NCBI RefSeq assembly: GCF_026210795.1
Contig: NC_089450.1
Coordinates: 3,038,001 to 3,102,000, forward strand
DNA length: 64,000 nucleotides
From: Rhizophagus irregularis
Lineage: Eukaryota > Glomeromycota > Glomeromycetes > Glomerales > Glomeraceae
Reading direction: 5' to 3'
Under the pieces are notes generated by a model, which saw only the letters and a program-made list of their open reading frames with translations, was not told the DNA's origin and ran no database searches. Positions within the stretch are counted from its first letter, which is position 1. Each line of letters opens with the position of its first letter. Shown piece by piece: positions 46,253 to 55,625 of this stretch. The position numbers were made by a program, and so were the translations under genes.

Positions 46253-46455
46253 CATAGAAGACAAAAAGATAAAAGGAAAGTAAGTGGAAGAAGTGAAAGG
46301 GAGAACAAAAGAGAAAAAAAACAAAAACGAAAAGGAAGGGAAATTAGGAAGGGAAAATGATAAGGAAAGGGAATGAAAACAAAGAGGAATGAAAATAAAA
46401 TAAAGGAAATGAAAATGAAATGATGAAAAGGTGAAAAGAAAAGAAAATGAAAGAT
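46253..46455. other. polypurine tract, about 200 bases
   Basis: On the plus strand this stretch is made almost only of A and G with scattered T and very few C. A shorter tract of the same type lies at 39558-39635. Reading frames across it are low-complexity artefacts. Such strand asymmetry can form triplex DNA or act as a long pyrimidine tract in a minus-strand transcript. Confidence 0.7.
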
Positions 46456-46539
46456 TTTTATTGTTTGTTTGTTGTCTTCTCGTTTCATTACTAATAAACA
46501 ACAAGATTAAAACACTCACTCATCCCATTTTCAAAGAGA

Positions 46540-46820
46540 ATCGGCAAACCTAAAAAAAGAGAAAATTTCGTGTCCAAGATGGCACCCTACAAAAGAAACA
46601 ATTAAAAGAAACGTTAAAACGTTTCTTAAATTAAAATAAAAAAAATAAAATAACATCTCCCCATTTCTTACCTTTAAAGTCCGGTTTCGTAGCACCTACA
46701 ACTGAAAGAAACGTTTAAAAGAAACGTTAAAACGTTTCTTAAATTAAAATAAAAAAATTAACCATTCCTCTTTCCTCATTTCTTACCTTAAAGTCTGTTT
46801 CATGTCCAAGCCGGAGCTAT
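46540..46820 (-). other. tandem mini-exon array 1 (possible repeat-exon gene)
   Basis: On the minus strand, two and a half units follow each other. Each has a TAG acceptor, a short exon-like block, a GTAAG donor and an intron-like spacer holding 'gaaacgttaaaacgtttc' (a near-perfect palindrome). Exon-like blocks: 46816-46787 (30 nt), 46695-46672 (24 nt) and one starting at 46586. All contain a version of 'ctTGGACatGAAA' or 'GAAACCGGACTTTAAAG'. Frames are not consistently open, so this array may be decaying. The organisation equals that at 55.2-55.6 kb. The 5' end of any gene was not found. Confidence 0.45.
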
Positions 46821-46863
46821 ACAAAAAAAAACAATGAAAATAAAGGCTTTGACACGAAACGCT

Positions 46864-47580
46864 GGGGTGATTGGTCAACTATGTAGATCAAAACTATATC
46901 AGGTAGCTTAATTAAACTATTAATCAAAGATTTTTTTAAATCATAACAGATACTTAATAGAGAGTCTCTTTTACATAGGCCCACAATAATAAAAGAATAG
47001 TTCGCGAATTTTTAGATGTCTAGAGTGAACTTTCTTATTATTTATTACTTTTTTTTTTATAAATATCCATTCTCATAAATATCTCTGACAAATTACGTTG
47101 GTTATCTTTGTATTATTATTCAACTTTCAAATCAATTCCCTGTAAAACCTCTCTTTATACTAATATTGAGTAAAAAGAAGGTTATTTTTTCATTAATTGG
47201 TAAAATATTTCAAATTTAGCAACGTAACTCTGTTATTCTGGAATTAAAAAATTAACTTTAAAATGTTTTTGGTCGCAAAACAATCTAAATTTAACATGGG
47301 TATTTACAAATCATATAAACGAAAGTATCAAGCTCGGAAAGCAGCCCAAAAGAGTCTAAAAAATGACCATAATAATACTATCAAGGAAATAACAAGTCAA
47401 TTAATTACCAATGGCAGGGGAAGTTATTGCGTCAAACCTTTTTAATTGTATCATATGATTATTATAGTTACATATTTGTAAAATTGTATTAGGAAAATAT
47501 AATGGAATTAACACGTGAAAAAATCTTCAATGGATTTTTATATGATACCATATATAGTTTTGATTTACATAGTTGACCCC
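46864..47580. repeat. inverted-repeat-bounded segment, about 717 bp
   Basis: The left end (46864-46904) contains 'ggtcaactatgtagatcaaa' then 'actatat'; the right end (47545-47580) contains the reverse complement 'tatatagttttgatttacat' and 'agttgacccc'. The arms are about 35 bases long with a seven-base insertion in the left one. No clear target duplication ('gaaacgct' and 'aacgatga' flank it). A small basic frame (47263-47445) inside is unsupported. Probably a non-autonomous DNA element. Confidence 0.55.
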
Positions 47581-48076
47581 AACGATGATCTCGCCCCATA
47601 AATTTTCCCTTGAAAATTTATTAATTAATAATTCATTTAAAACTTCAGCCCTTTTTTCTCTTTGAAGATTTTCCTTTTTTTTAAAAAAAAATTCACTGAT
47701 AATGAATACATAAATGGTTGGCTGTTAGCCGTTATAATAAATAAAAGTGGAAATTTATCCTTTTTTTGATTAAACATTCCATTATACGGATAACAATATA
47801 AACCATTTTGTAAAAAAAAATATATATTTCGTTTTTTTTATATATACCCTGGAATTTTTTTTCAACTAATGAAATAATAAAGCTTTTTTGTTTATGATGA
47901 AAGAGAAACTATCGTTATTACCGTTATTGATGAAAAATAAAAAAACGTGCAAATTCTTTCTCTTTAAACTTACACCGTCAAAAGAAAAAAAAAGAATAAT
48001 AAAAAAATTAAATTTTCAACCCTATACCCTATATATATATATTTATTATTTATTTTTAAAAAAAGAACCAACCATA
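47581..48076. other. upstream region of the F-box-like pseudogene
   Basis: No gene. A 'tatatatata' block at about 48030-48045 lies 35 bases before the likely start codon and may be part of the old promoter. The open frame starting at 47888 upstream of the true start is A/K-rich and not supported. Confidence 0.3.
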
Positions 48077-49310
48077 ATGGAAACACTCTGCAATGAATTA
48101 AAAGTCGAAATCTTCAGATATGTATTTACACCAATAGCCCTAGTTCTTCTTAATTGTAACTGGCACTCTACTTTCCAAGATCCCCATGTTCGAGCGGAAT
48201 GGATTATTTATAAGTATGGTAGAGCTCATGCTCTCTTTCACGCCATCAGACTAGGGAATCATTTCGTGACAGTAGAAGTTGTGCAAATATTAGCTAAAAA
48301 GGCGATTATTTTAAGATATTTTATGCAACGATTAATGATTCAATTCGGTACTTACGACCCGAAGTTGATTAAGTTGATTGAATGAGGTCGAGGTATAATA
48401 TTAACACAGACATACCTAAAGAAAAACCGTGGGCAAGCGAACTACCTGCTAAAGTCTATATAACTAACTCGCGGACATTGCTATAAGAGGGAATGATTTA
48501 GAATTATTCCATTATTTAACAGCCGGTGCTCTCACGATAAATCAAGCACCAGCCGTCCTTTTAGAAAATCTCAATTATATTGAAGATTTAAATAAGAAAT
48601 TTATGCTCTTCCACTGCGCTCAAGTCAGGTGATCATCTGATCAGATGATGATGATCTTCTCACACGAAACGACATTTTGAACATTTTTGGCTTCTAATTA
48701 ATTGAGATCGCGAAACCCCATGTGATGATATAATGACACTTAGGCATTTTCAATAACAAAGAGATGTCTAATTCATTCTCAGACATTAATTCATTTGAAT
48801 GATGTAAAATACTAATAAATAAATTAGTATATCAACAGTGTGCTTCGACCAAAAGACATTCCAGCATACAGATCACCATTCGGAGGTGCAACTGAGAATT
48901 ATCTATCAAGAGATGGTTATGAGAATAACCGTCAAGTAAATTTAATATCAAGGGCGATTCTAATCCACCCGGATCTAGTTGTATTGTGGAAAAAAATAGG
49001 ATACAATGAAATATGTAGTGATTTCAATGAACTGGTCATAGTGGACACTTTGCTCGTGTGTTTCCCCCCAAATCCACCGAATAATTGGGTATGCCCAAGT
49101 ACTGAAGTTATAACTGAAAAAACTACAAAAATTATTTAAGCTCGGTTTTCGACTAACCGATAAAATTATAGAAGACTCAATTAAGTTGTTTGAATCACGA
49201 ATAAATGTTATAGGAGAGTCTTTATTAAATTCTTTTCATAAACTTCGAGGAGATTCAACACCGCCAATAGTTGAATCAACGTTAATTAAAATTAGGAAAC
49301 CAGTAAAAAA
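48077..49310 (+). pseudogene. broken F-box-like protein of a Glomeromycete multigene family
   Basis: The ATG at 48077 starts 'METLCNELKVEIFRY' and an F-box-like region with 'LNCNWHSTFQDP', then 'AEWIIYKYGRAHALFHAIRL', 'RYFMQRLMIQFGTYDPKLI' and a stop at 48385. Downstream the family sequence goes on in other frames: 'PWASELPAKVY' (about 48430), 'NDLELFHYLTAG'-like relics (about 48490-48530), an intron-like interval (about 48628-48838), then 'YENNRQVNLISRAILIHPDL' (48919-48978), 'FPPNPPNNWVCP' and, after another shift, 'FESRINVIGESLLNSFHKLR' (49189-49248). Stops and frameshifts are too many for a product. I recognise the order of motifs from a large uncharacterised Rhizophagus family; the F-box call is by pattern only. 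Confidence 0.65.
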
Positions 49311-49344
49311 AATTATCTTTTTTTATTATTTTATTTATTTTACA

Positions 49345-49414
49345 GCCGTTTTCAAAATGGTTGATGCTGTTTATTTCATCCAAACATAACAGCATCAACC
49401 ATTTTGAAAACGGC
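49345..49414. repeat. perfect 27-bp inverted repeat with 16-base loop
   Basis: 'gccgttttcaaaatggttga' plus 'tgctgtt' (49345-49371) is followed after 16 bases by its exact reverse complement (49388-49414). It sits at the 3' end of the F-box-like pseudogene. The outer part recurs at 32603, so it is a small mobile foldback rather than a terminator. Confidence 0.9.
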
Positions 49415-50367
49415 GATAAATTATTTAGTTATCTTTATTTTTTAAGATTATTTTATATGTAAAAATATTAAAATTTTAAAGAATAAATAACACCAAATTT
49501 TAGGTTAAAATTATTAATTTAGCCCAAGTTAAGAAATTTTTGAATTTTAAAAAAATATAATCTTGGTGTAATCTTAATTCTGATCAACTTTAACTTCTAA
49601 TACTGATAATACTGACCGATATTCTTGAATATTAGGTCATAATTTAGGTGGTTCAATCATTATAATCACACTTCTATACATTCACTACTCAGAAGTGAAA
49701 CCAACTTGGTGAGATCTGACTATATATAAAATGAAATTGGGTTTTTAATAAAACATTTTAACTAATTGACATTTTATTCTCGCAAGTTACACAATATTTG
49801 AATCGATTTCAGAACTTTTCCATCGTATATTGATTTTTTTACATAAGTTTATTCGGACTATACTTTCGGATATCCTAGGTTTAAAAAGTTTCAATGCGGG
49901 GCTTCAATGAACTTGTTTGAAGTGTTGATATTTTTTAAAAGAAATGGTAATATGGTTGTATGGTTGATAGAATTTTTAATTGATTAAGTAAAAATTAGAT
50001 ACATTATTTAAGCGAAAATGTAATATAATTTATTAAATATAAATTTTATTTGAATTAATTATAATATAATGCTGCGCCAGTAAGCCCATAATTTTTATTC
50101 GGATTATCCGATACTAAACTACTCGGACTTTTTGAAACGGATAATTCCAATAACAATCCCCGTTCGAAGCTCTACTTATTATTTCTATATAAGAGCAAGT
50201 GTTCGTCCGTCTACAAGTCTGATTAATTACTCACATTTTCGAAAATACTGAGAAAAATGGTTCTCGTCTTTTTTCAATCGAGAAAATTTTGTGATATGAA
50301 CAATAATCAATCAAACTCTTACACTAATAATTTACATGTATTTTATTTTCAATAACACGATGATAAA
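49415..50367. other. gene-free stretch
   Basis: No gene seen. The last part (50270-50367) has an N/Q/S-type codon flavour and may be the eroded N-terminal part of the following pseudogene. Confidence 0.35.
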
Positions 50368-50614
50368 AAAACTTATAAAGTTACTTGCGAAATAGTTTCA
50401 TATAATTACATTATTTGTATGTTGAATAAAATTATTTATGATATGGAATTAAATCTTAATGAGGTAACAAGAAGAAAATTTTTCTAAAGAACGTAAAGAA
50501 AATTTGGAATTTTATTTAAAACAAGATTTAATTAAATATTTGACACCAATTGATATTTCTCAACAATCTATATTAGATAATAATATTATTAATCAATATT
50601 CAAATTTTCCTTAA
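50368..50614 (+). pseudogene. broken relative of the 34.6-kb Q/N-rich gene
   Basis: The frame from 50368 encodes 'KTYKVTCEIVSYNYIICML' and continues to a stop at 50485-50487. After one frameshift the rest continues with 'FSKERKENLEFYLKQDLIKY' and 'LTPIDISQQSI' up to the stop at 50612-50614. It lines up with residues about 170-250 of the gene at 34602-35477 (TCE, the L-N-(R/K)-I-x-Y motif, LK-x-DLI, L-x-P). One frameshift and loss of a recognisable N-terminus make it a pseudogene. Confidence 0.7.
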
Positions 50615-51792
50615 TAATAATTTGATATTATTTATTTATATTATAACGTAAATTTCTTTTTCTTATTCTCGTTTAACTTAATAGCTACGTACAATATGAA
50701 TATTAAGATTCAGTTTTTTTTGGTCGTTAACGATAAAAATCATGCACTATATTTTTAGGATGTTCAAAGAAAAAAATTTTTTTTTGAACATTTATATTAT
50801 TATTAAATCGTCTATATATACTCCTCTATTCAAAAATTAATATGATAAACTTATTCCTTTAAAAACATTGTGTAGCTAATGCAGAGTGACGGTTTTGTGA
50901 TTGACTGTTTGATTGTACGACAATTAGCAATCGTACAAGATTTCTGAATATTTGTTTATTGTTCACCTGCTCGTTCAATACCTACTCTCTCTTTTTCATG
51001 TAAAAAATATTTAATAAATGAGCATTCTCTTAAATAAAATGTAAAGTCGACAATAAACGCATTACTGTGCCACGCGTCGTCGCGTCGCGTTCATTTTATA
51101 GCGCAAATTTCATCATTTTGGTTAAAATGTAATAGATTATATAAAGTTGTTAAGCGAGTGCAAAACTATTCAAGCATCAATTCTTATCAAGTTAGCTTAA
51201 ATATTTGTGGAGGTATGGATTTATTTTGTATAAAATTACCGTCACACATGTTTTTTTTACTTTATAGCGTAATTTCATCACTATGTTAAATAAAACAGAC
51301 CTTCGTACAGTAAGTACAGTACAGTGCTTAATATAGTACTGTGCTCTATAATTTACTAGACAAGGTGAATAGACAAATTTAGTAAACCCAACTATTTTTG
51401 GTCTGAAATCATAACACGTTTCATTTAATAATGTTTTTTACACAATTTAAAGTTCAGCTGCGCCGGGATAAACAAGTGACTTAAAATGTCATAATCAAAT
51501 TAATCAGCTTTTTTGTATGTCCAAGATCGCTATTAAATTTTTCTTAATAAAGGATGAAATTAATCATCCAAGTATTAAATTCTGGCCATGGATCTACATA
51601 ATCGCTTGCATATTAGATGAGATGTTTATTGCTCGTAAAAATAAAAAAAATAAAAAATAAAAATAATTTATTGAAATTGATATAGTTGATACATAATTCA
51701 TAATAATAATAAAAAAAAAATGAATAAAGATAAAATAAAATCAATTCAATATAAAAAATACGAATTAAGACTTTAATTCTAAATTTTTCAGT
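50615..51792. other. gene-free stretch
   Basis: No gene. A short G+C-rich patch 'gccacgcgtcgtcgcgtcgcg' type sequence lies at 51070-51090, unusual for this window. 'agtacagtacag' and 'atagtactgtgc' words near 51310-51340 form a short imperfect palindrome. Confidence 0.35.
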
Positions 51793-52839
51793 TTAATTCG
51801 TAGTTTTATCATCAATAACAAACCAACCAATAACTGGTGAAACAACCAATTCATCAGAATTCTCAAGAGATTTTTGTTGAGCACCTAAAAATCCTGCAAC
51901 AAATTTTAAGCTTAATCCAGTATCAGTCGTAAATGGTACTTCAACTCTTCCATCAGGGAAGTCATCTGGAGTGATCGTATTACCTTCTAATTTTTTTCCA
52001 TTATTTTTATATGGAAAAAGGGCCATCGTCCATCCTGTAACATAACTAGGTCCTGAACCAAAACTTTGTAATGAAATTATTTTTGACCAAAAATCTTCAT
52101 CAACATTGCCTTTATAAGTTTCAATTAATTGCCATACAACAGGATCCAACTTATCCAACCAAAAATCCATATCTAAATCCAACTGACGTAATTGAATTAC
52201 TTTCTCTTGTAATTTTGTCCAATCTTCTAAGGTACCTTCAAGAGTAATTTTAGGAATTCCACAACAGAGATACATTTTATATGAAAAATATTCTTTAAGC
52301 ATATCCAAAAGAACGATTCTACTAGCAGTAAGAGAATTTTTTGTTGTAGTAGAAAAATCGCATTCTAAAAGTGATTTTACATCAATTTTTTCTACAGCTT
52401 GATCAGTTTTCACAACTAGTCTATTTACTGCTTCTGGCCAATCTCCCTCAAGGCGTGAATTTTTTTGAGCCAAAATATCATTAACAGTAATACCTATCTC
52501 TTTTTTACCTTCATGATTAACAAAACGATAACGAAATTTTTCTGCATTATAATTAATATGTTGACTAACTCCTTGTGCTATAGTTAACCAAATATCATCA
52601 GGTGTTAAGAGTAAATGTTGATGATTGTTATAAGCATGGAAAATTGCTGAAACTAATCCATGAGAAGTCGTTGTATATTTAAGTAAAGATTGTTTATTTG
52701 AAGGACTTTCATCATAATCAACTGAAATGGCATGTACATTTATATTACGAAAATTTTGAGAAATACTATCTTTTATTGAGGTGTGTTCTTCAAGTTTATT
52801 CTCAAGGTTAATTTTTTTAGTGAGGATTTGAGTACTCAT
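51793..52839 (-). CDS. DUF4419 domain protein
   Basis: Intronless minus-strand gene. I place the start at the ATG at 52839 ('MSTQILTKK'), giving 348 residues; the open frame extends 26 codons further upstream to another ATG at 52917, but that stretch (F, H, L-rich) looks non-coding. Family features: 'HGLVSAIFHAYNNHQHLLL' and 'TPDDIWLTIAQGVSQHIN' in the first third, a middle segment with 'SRIVLLDMLKEYFSYKMY', 'CCGIPKITLEGTLEDW' and 'DFWLDKLDPVVWQLI', and 'SLQSFGSGPSYVTGWTMALF' in the last third. These are characteristic of DUF4419, a domain of unknown function found in fungi, slime moulds and others. Length fits a stand-alone family member. No signal peptide or membrane segment. Probably cytosolic; its biochemical role is unknown. 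Confidence 0.85.
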   Translation of the reverse strand: MSTQILTKKINLENKLEEHTSIKDSISQNFRNINVHAISVDYDESPSNKQSLLKYTTTSHGLVSAIFHAYNNHQHLLLTPDDIWLTIAQGVSQHINYNAEKFRYRFVNHEGKKEIGITVNDILAQKNSRLEGDWPEAVNRLVVKTDQAVEKIDVKSLLECDFSTTTKNSLTASRIVLLDMLKEYFSYKMYLCCGIPKITLEGTLEDWTKLQEKVIQLRQLDLDMDFWLDKLDPVVWQLIETYKGNVDEDFWSKIISLQSFGSGPSYVTGWTMALFPYKNNGKKLEGNTITPDDFPDGRVEVPFTTDTGLSLKFVAGFLGAQQKSLENSDELVVSPVIGWFVIDDKTTN

Positions 52840-52917
52840 CTTCCTTGTATTTCTTTTGAAAAGAAAAAGAGTGTGAAAATAAGTTAAATGAGTTAAATGA
52901 AAGCGTAGATTTGGCAT

Positions 52918-55149
52918 TTTAAATAAGAGTTGTAACGTAAAATTATATGAAAATCTAACCTTTTATCGTTATTGTGGGCGCCATATCATGTAGAAGTTGG
53001 AAAATGATAACCTATTTTTGATTCTTGTGACATCATCATTTGCATCATTGTACATTCATGTGGTAATTTCATACTGCGGAAAATAGAATCACGTGCTAAG
53101 CCAACACTCAGAACCGAGTCCAAGCCGCTTCAGGTAAGCAGAACATTAAATTAATTAAATTTCAAATTTACGACTATAATTAAAAAGTAAAACAATGCAT
53201 TGTTTATATAATGGTTTCTATGCTTCTAATTATTCATTTATTTACAAAACTTTCTTATTGGTTGTTTTATTATCGCATCTGTTTTGTTTTCAAAATTGCC
53301 TCAAAAATTAATCATCATCATGCATCTTGATGTACAATAATTAAAACTTTAATATTATTCGTACTACTACGATTCCCAATCACTAACTTTGAGTCCTAAT
53401 TCCATCCTCATCACAAGTTACTAAGAATGATAATATCAGCATTATTGAATACTATCTCAAAGATGCATATTGTGTACAATAGATAATGATAACATTAAGA
53501 TAATCTATAACACCAATCAACTGAACTATACAGTAAACCTTTGATTTCATAAATTCCACTAGGTATTTCCGTAACACAAGTTTTTTCCTCGAAATCAGTA
53601 CCTCGGTAACGCAAAGTGATACAAACTTTATGCCATCTGACCGATGCTGCTAAATTTGGTATTTTTAACGAAAAAATTATCCATGTCGACAAACTTTACC
53701 ACCATCACCGTCACCATCAAATGAACTAATTTACCTATTATATTTCTATGTTGTTTATTTCTTTATTTATCATGTGACATTGAACATTCTTGAACTGATC
53801 ATTGTTTGCAAGTGAAAGTATCCAATTTTTTTTATCAACATAGCAACAGCAGATGTGTAACCCTATTACCAGAAGAATTTTCATTATTAATATATTCATT
53901 ATAAATTCGTTGTATTTCTTTTATAATAATAATTTTATACTAGTAAAAGATTTTTTTCGTAAGCATATTTATTGTCATTGGGTAATGATGATCTTTTCTA
54001 CAGTATACTCGATATAAAAATTTAGCATATCACGATTATCACGTTCATCATTTATAGATATTAATTATAGAAATTAATTGTTATGACCATTATTTTCTTT
54101 CGAATAAAATTTATATACTCATCATTTTTTAAAGATTTTTTTTTTTTAAAAAAAAGAAAAAAAAAGAAATATAAATATAAGCTGATTTTATTCAAAATTA
54201 TTTATTAATAAAAAATAAATCATGAATACAGTAATTACGCCCATGAAACTTATTTTTATTTCTTTAATCCATTCTGTTACTGATCATATGAACATGATCT
54301 CCCATTCTCTCACGCACTATTATACCTCCTAAATCCTATTTATGTCTATGAGATAATTTATTTATTTATTTAAATAAAGAAATAATATTGTCAATGTATA
54401 TTATTTCGTCAGAACCTTAATCAATTATAAATCAAAAAATAAGTTATCTTATTTATTTATTTATTATTAGAATTATTCTAATCATTGGATAAGTAACATT
54501 AATTTGGGCATTTAATGACATTGCTTGAGCAGTTACTCTTCCTAAAGTTTGGCTACTAGTTATTTGACTAAGAATATAAAGAGAATAAAGAGAAAGTTTC
54601 CTGTTGGAATTAATGATTCAATATTTGAATCTGATGTTGAAAGAAAATTTCATATCTTATATATCTATTTGAAATTCTACGAAATTAATTCATCATTAAT
54701 CATTATGCAAGAGTTTTCTAGTTACTATATAAGGTTGGTACTATTTTACTGTTTTAAGGCATTATAAGAGTGGGCCGGTAATTTAGGCCGATGGTCAATT
54801 TGGCCAAATCCCAAGATCCTTAAGCGCTTCTTAATTAATTATGTTTCAATAATTGCGACTTAGATACATCCTATTACACCTCATAATGTCATCGAATTAA
54901 ATTGGCGGTAATGGTTGTAATATTATACTTTTCGTCCATTAATTAATGCAAAGTGTAAATAAAATTAAGACTTTAAAATTAAATGAAATTTACGATTCAC
55001 AATCTTTGATAACAAACACTTTTAGAGAATGTTGGTTGGAGTTTTGAACATTTAATTATACATCCAATTATAAATTCCGAAAATCACTTATTTAAATATT
55101 TTATTGCTCCCTTTAATTATTATCACTAGGAAACGGAAACCGTTGTAAG
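52918..55149. other. gene-poor region with one possible exon relic
   Basis: The minus-strand frame 53692-53495 (no ATG; opens at TTG) reads 'VRWHKVCITLRYRGTDFEEK' and 'VTEIPSGIYEIKGLLYS', which looks like real protein and may be an exon of a lost gene. A minus-strand stretch near 54590-54480 ('SSQTLGRVTAQAMSLNAQIN') is similarly protein-like. Neither has a family I recognise. The rest is A+T-rich without genes. Confidence 0.35.
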
Positions 55150-55625
55150 TCCGGAGCGAAAGATTTTGTACAAAGATCCAAATATCTCTAAAAATCCAAT
55201 TTGTACAAAAAATCTGGCATCCCTAAAAAATAAAAATGAAAAATGAAACGTTAGAAACGTTTCTTTAAAGCAAAACAAATAAAAAAACAACTCACCAGTC
55301 CGGTATGTACAAGAAATCCAGAAACCCTAGGAAAAAAGCAAGAAATGAAACGTTAGAAAATTTCCTTAAAGTCGAACAAATAAGAAAAGCTAATTATATA
55401 TTTACCTTTAAAAATCTGGCATGTACAAAAATCCAGTGTCTCTAGAAAAAATAATAATAAATGAAACGTTAGAAACGTTTCAGTCAAACAAATAAAAAAA
55501 ACCCCTCCTAATTTACCTTTAAAGTCCAGTATGTACAAGAAATCCAGAAATCCTAGAAAAAAAATAAGAAAAACATTTCTTTAAGTCGATTAAAAGAAAA
55601 ATATACTTACTAGCCGAAATCTAAA
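55150..55625 (-). other. tandem mini-exon array 2 (possible repeat-exon gene)
   Basis: On the minus strand four to six units of about 105-120 bases follow each other. Each has an acceptor (T-rich then TAG), a tiny exon, a donor (GTAAAT or GTGAGT) and an intron that contains a version of 'gaaacgtttctaacgtttca'. Exon-like blocks: 55620-55611 (10 nt), 55552-55517 (36 nt), 55441-55406 (36 nt), 55326-55296 (31 nt), one starting near 55230, and one near 55190 running to 'CGGACTTACAACGG'. The two 36-nt exons are in the same phase and encode 12-residue repeats of the form (G/E)(F/T)LDF(L/C)(Y/T)(I/C)(L/Q)(D/I)FK. Skipping any of these exons would keep the frame. A 5' exon with start codon was not found, so the gene model is incomplete. 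Confidence 0.5.

Noticed and set aside
46184-46519. F/S/L-rich 111-residue minus-strand frame
   Set aside because: Produced by the polypurine tract; low complexity and no start context.
47888-48076. N-terminal extension of the F-box-like frame
   Set aside because: Lysine and leucine-rich reading through A+T-rich promoter sequence; family similarity starts at the ATG at 48077.
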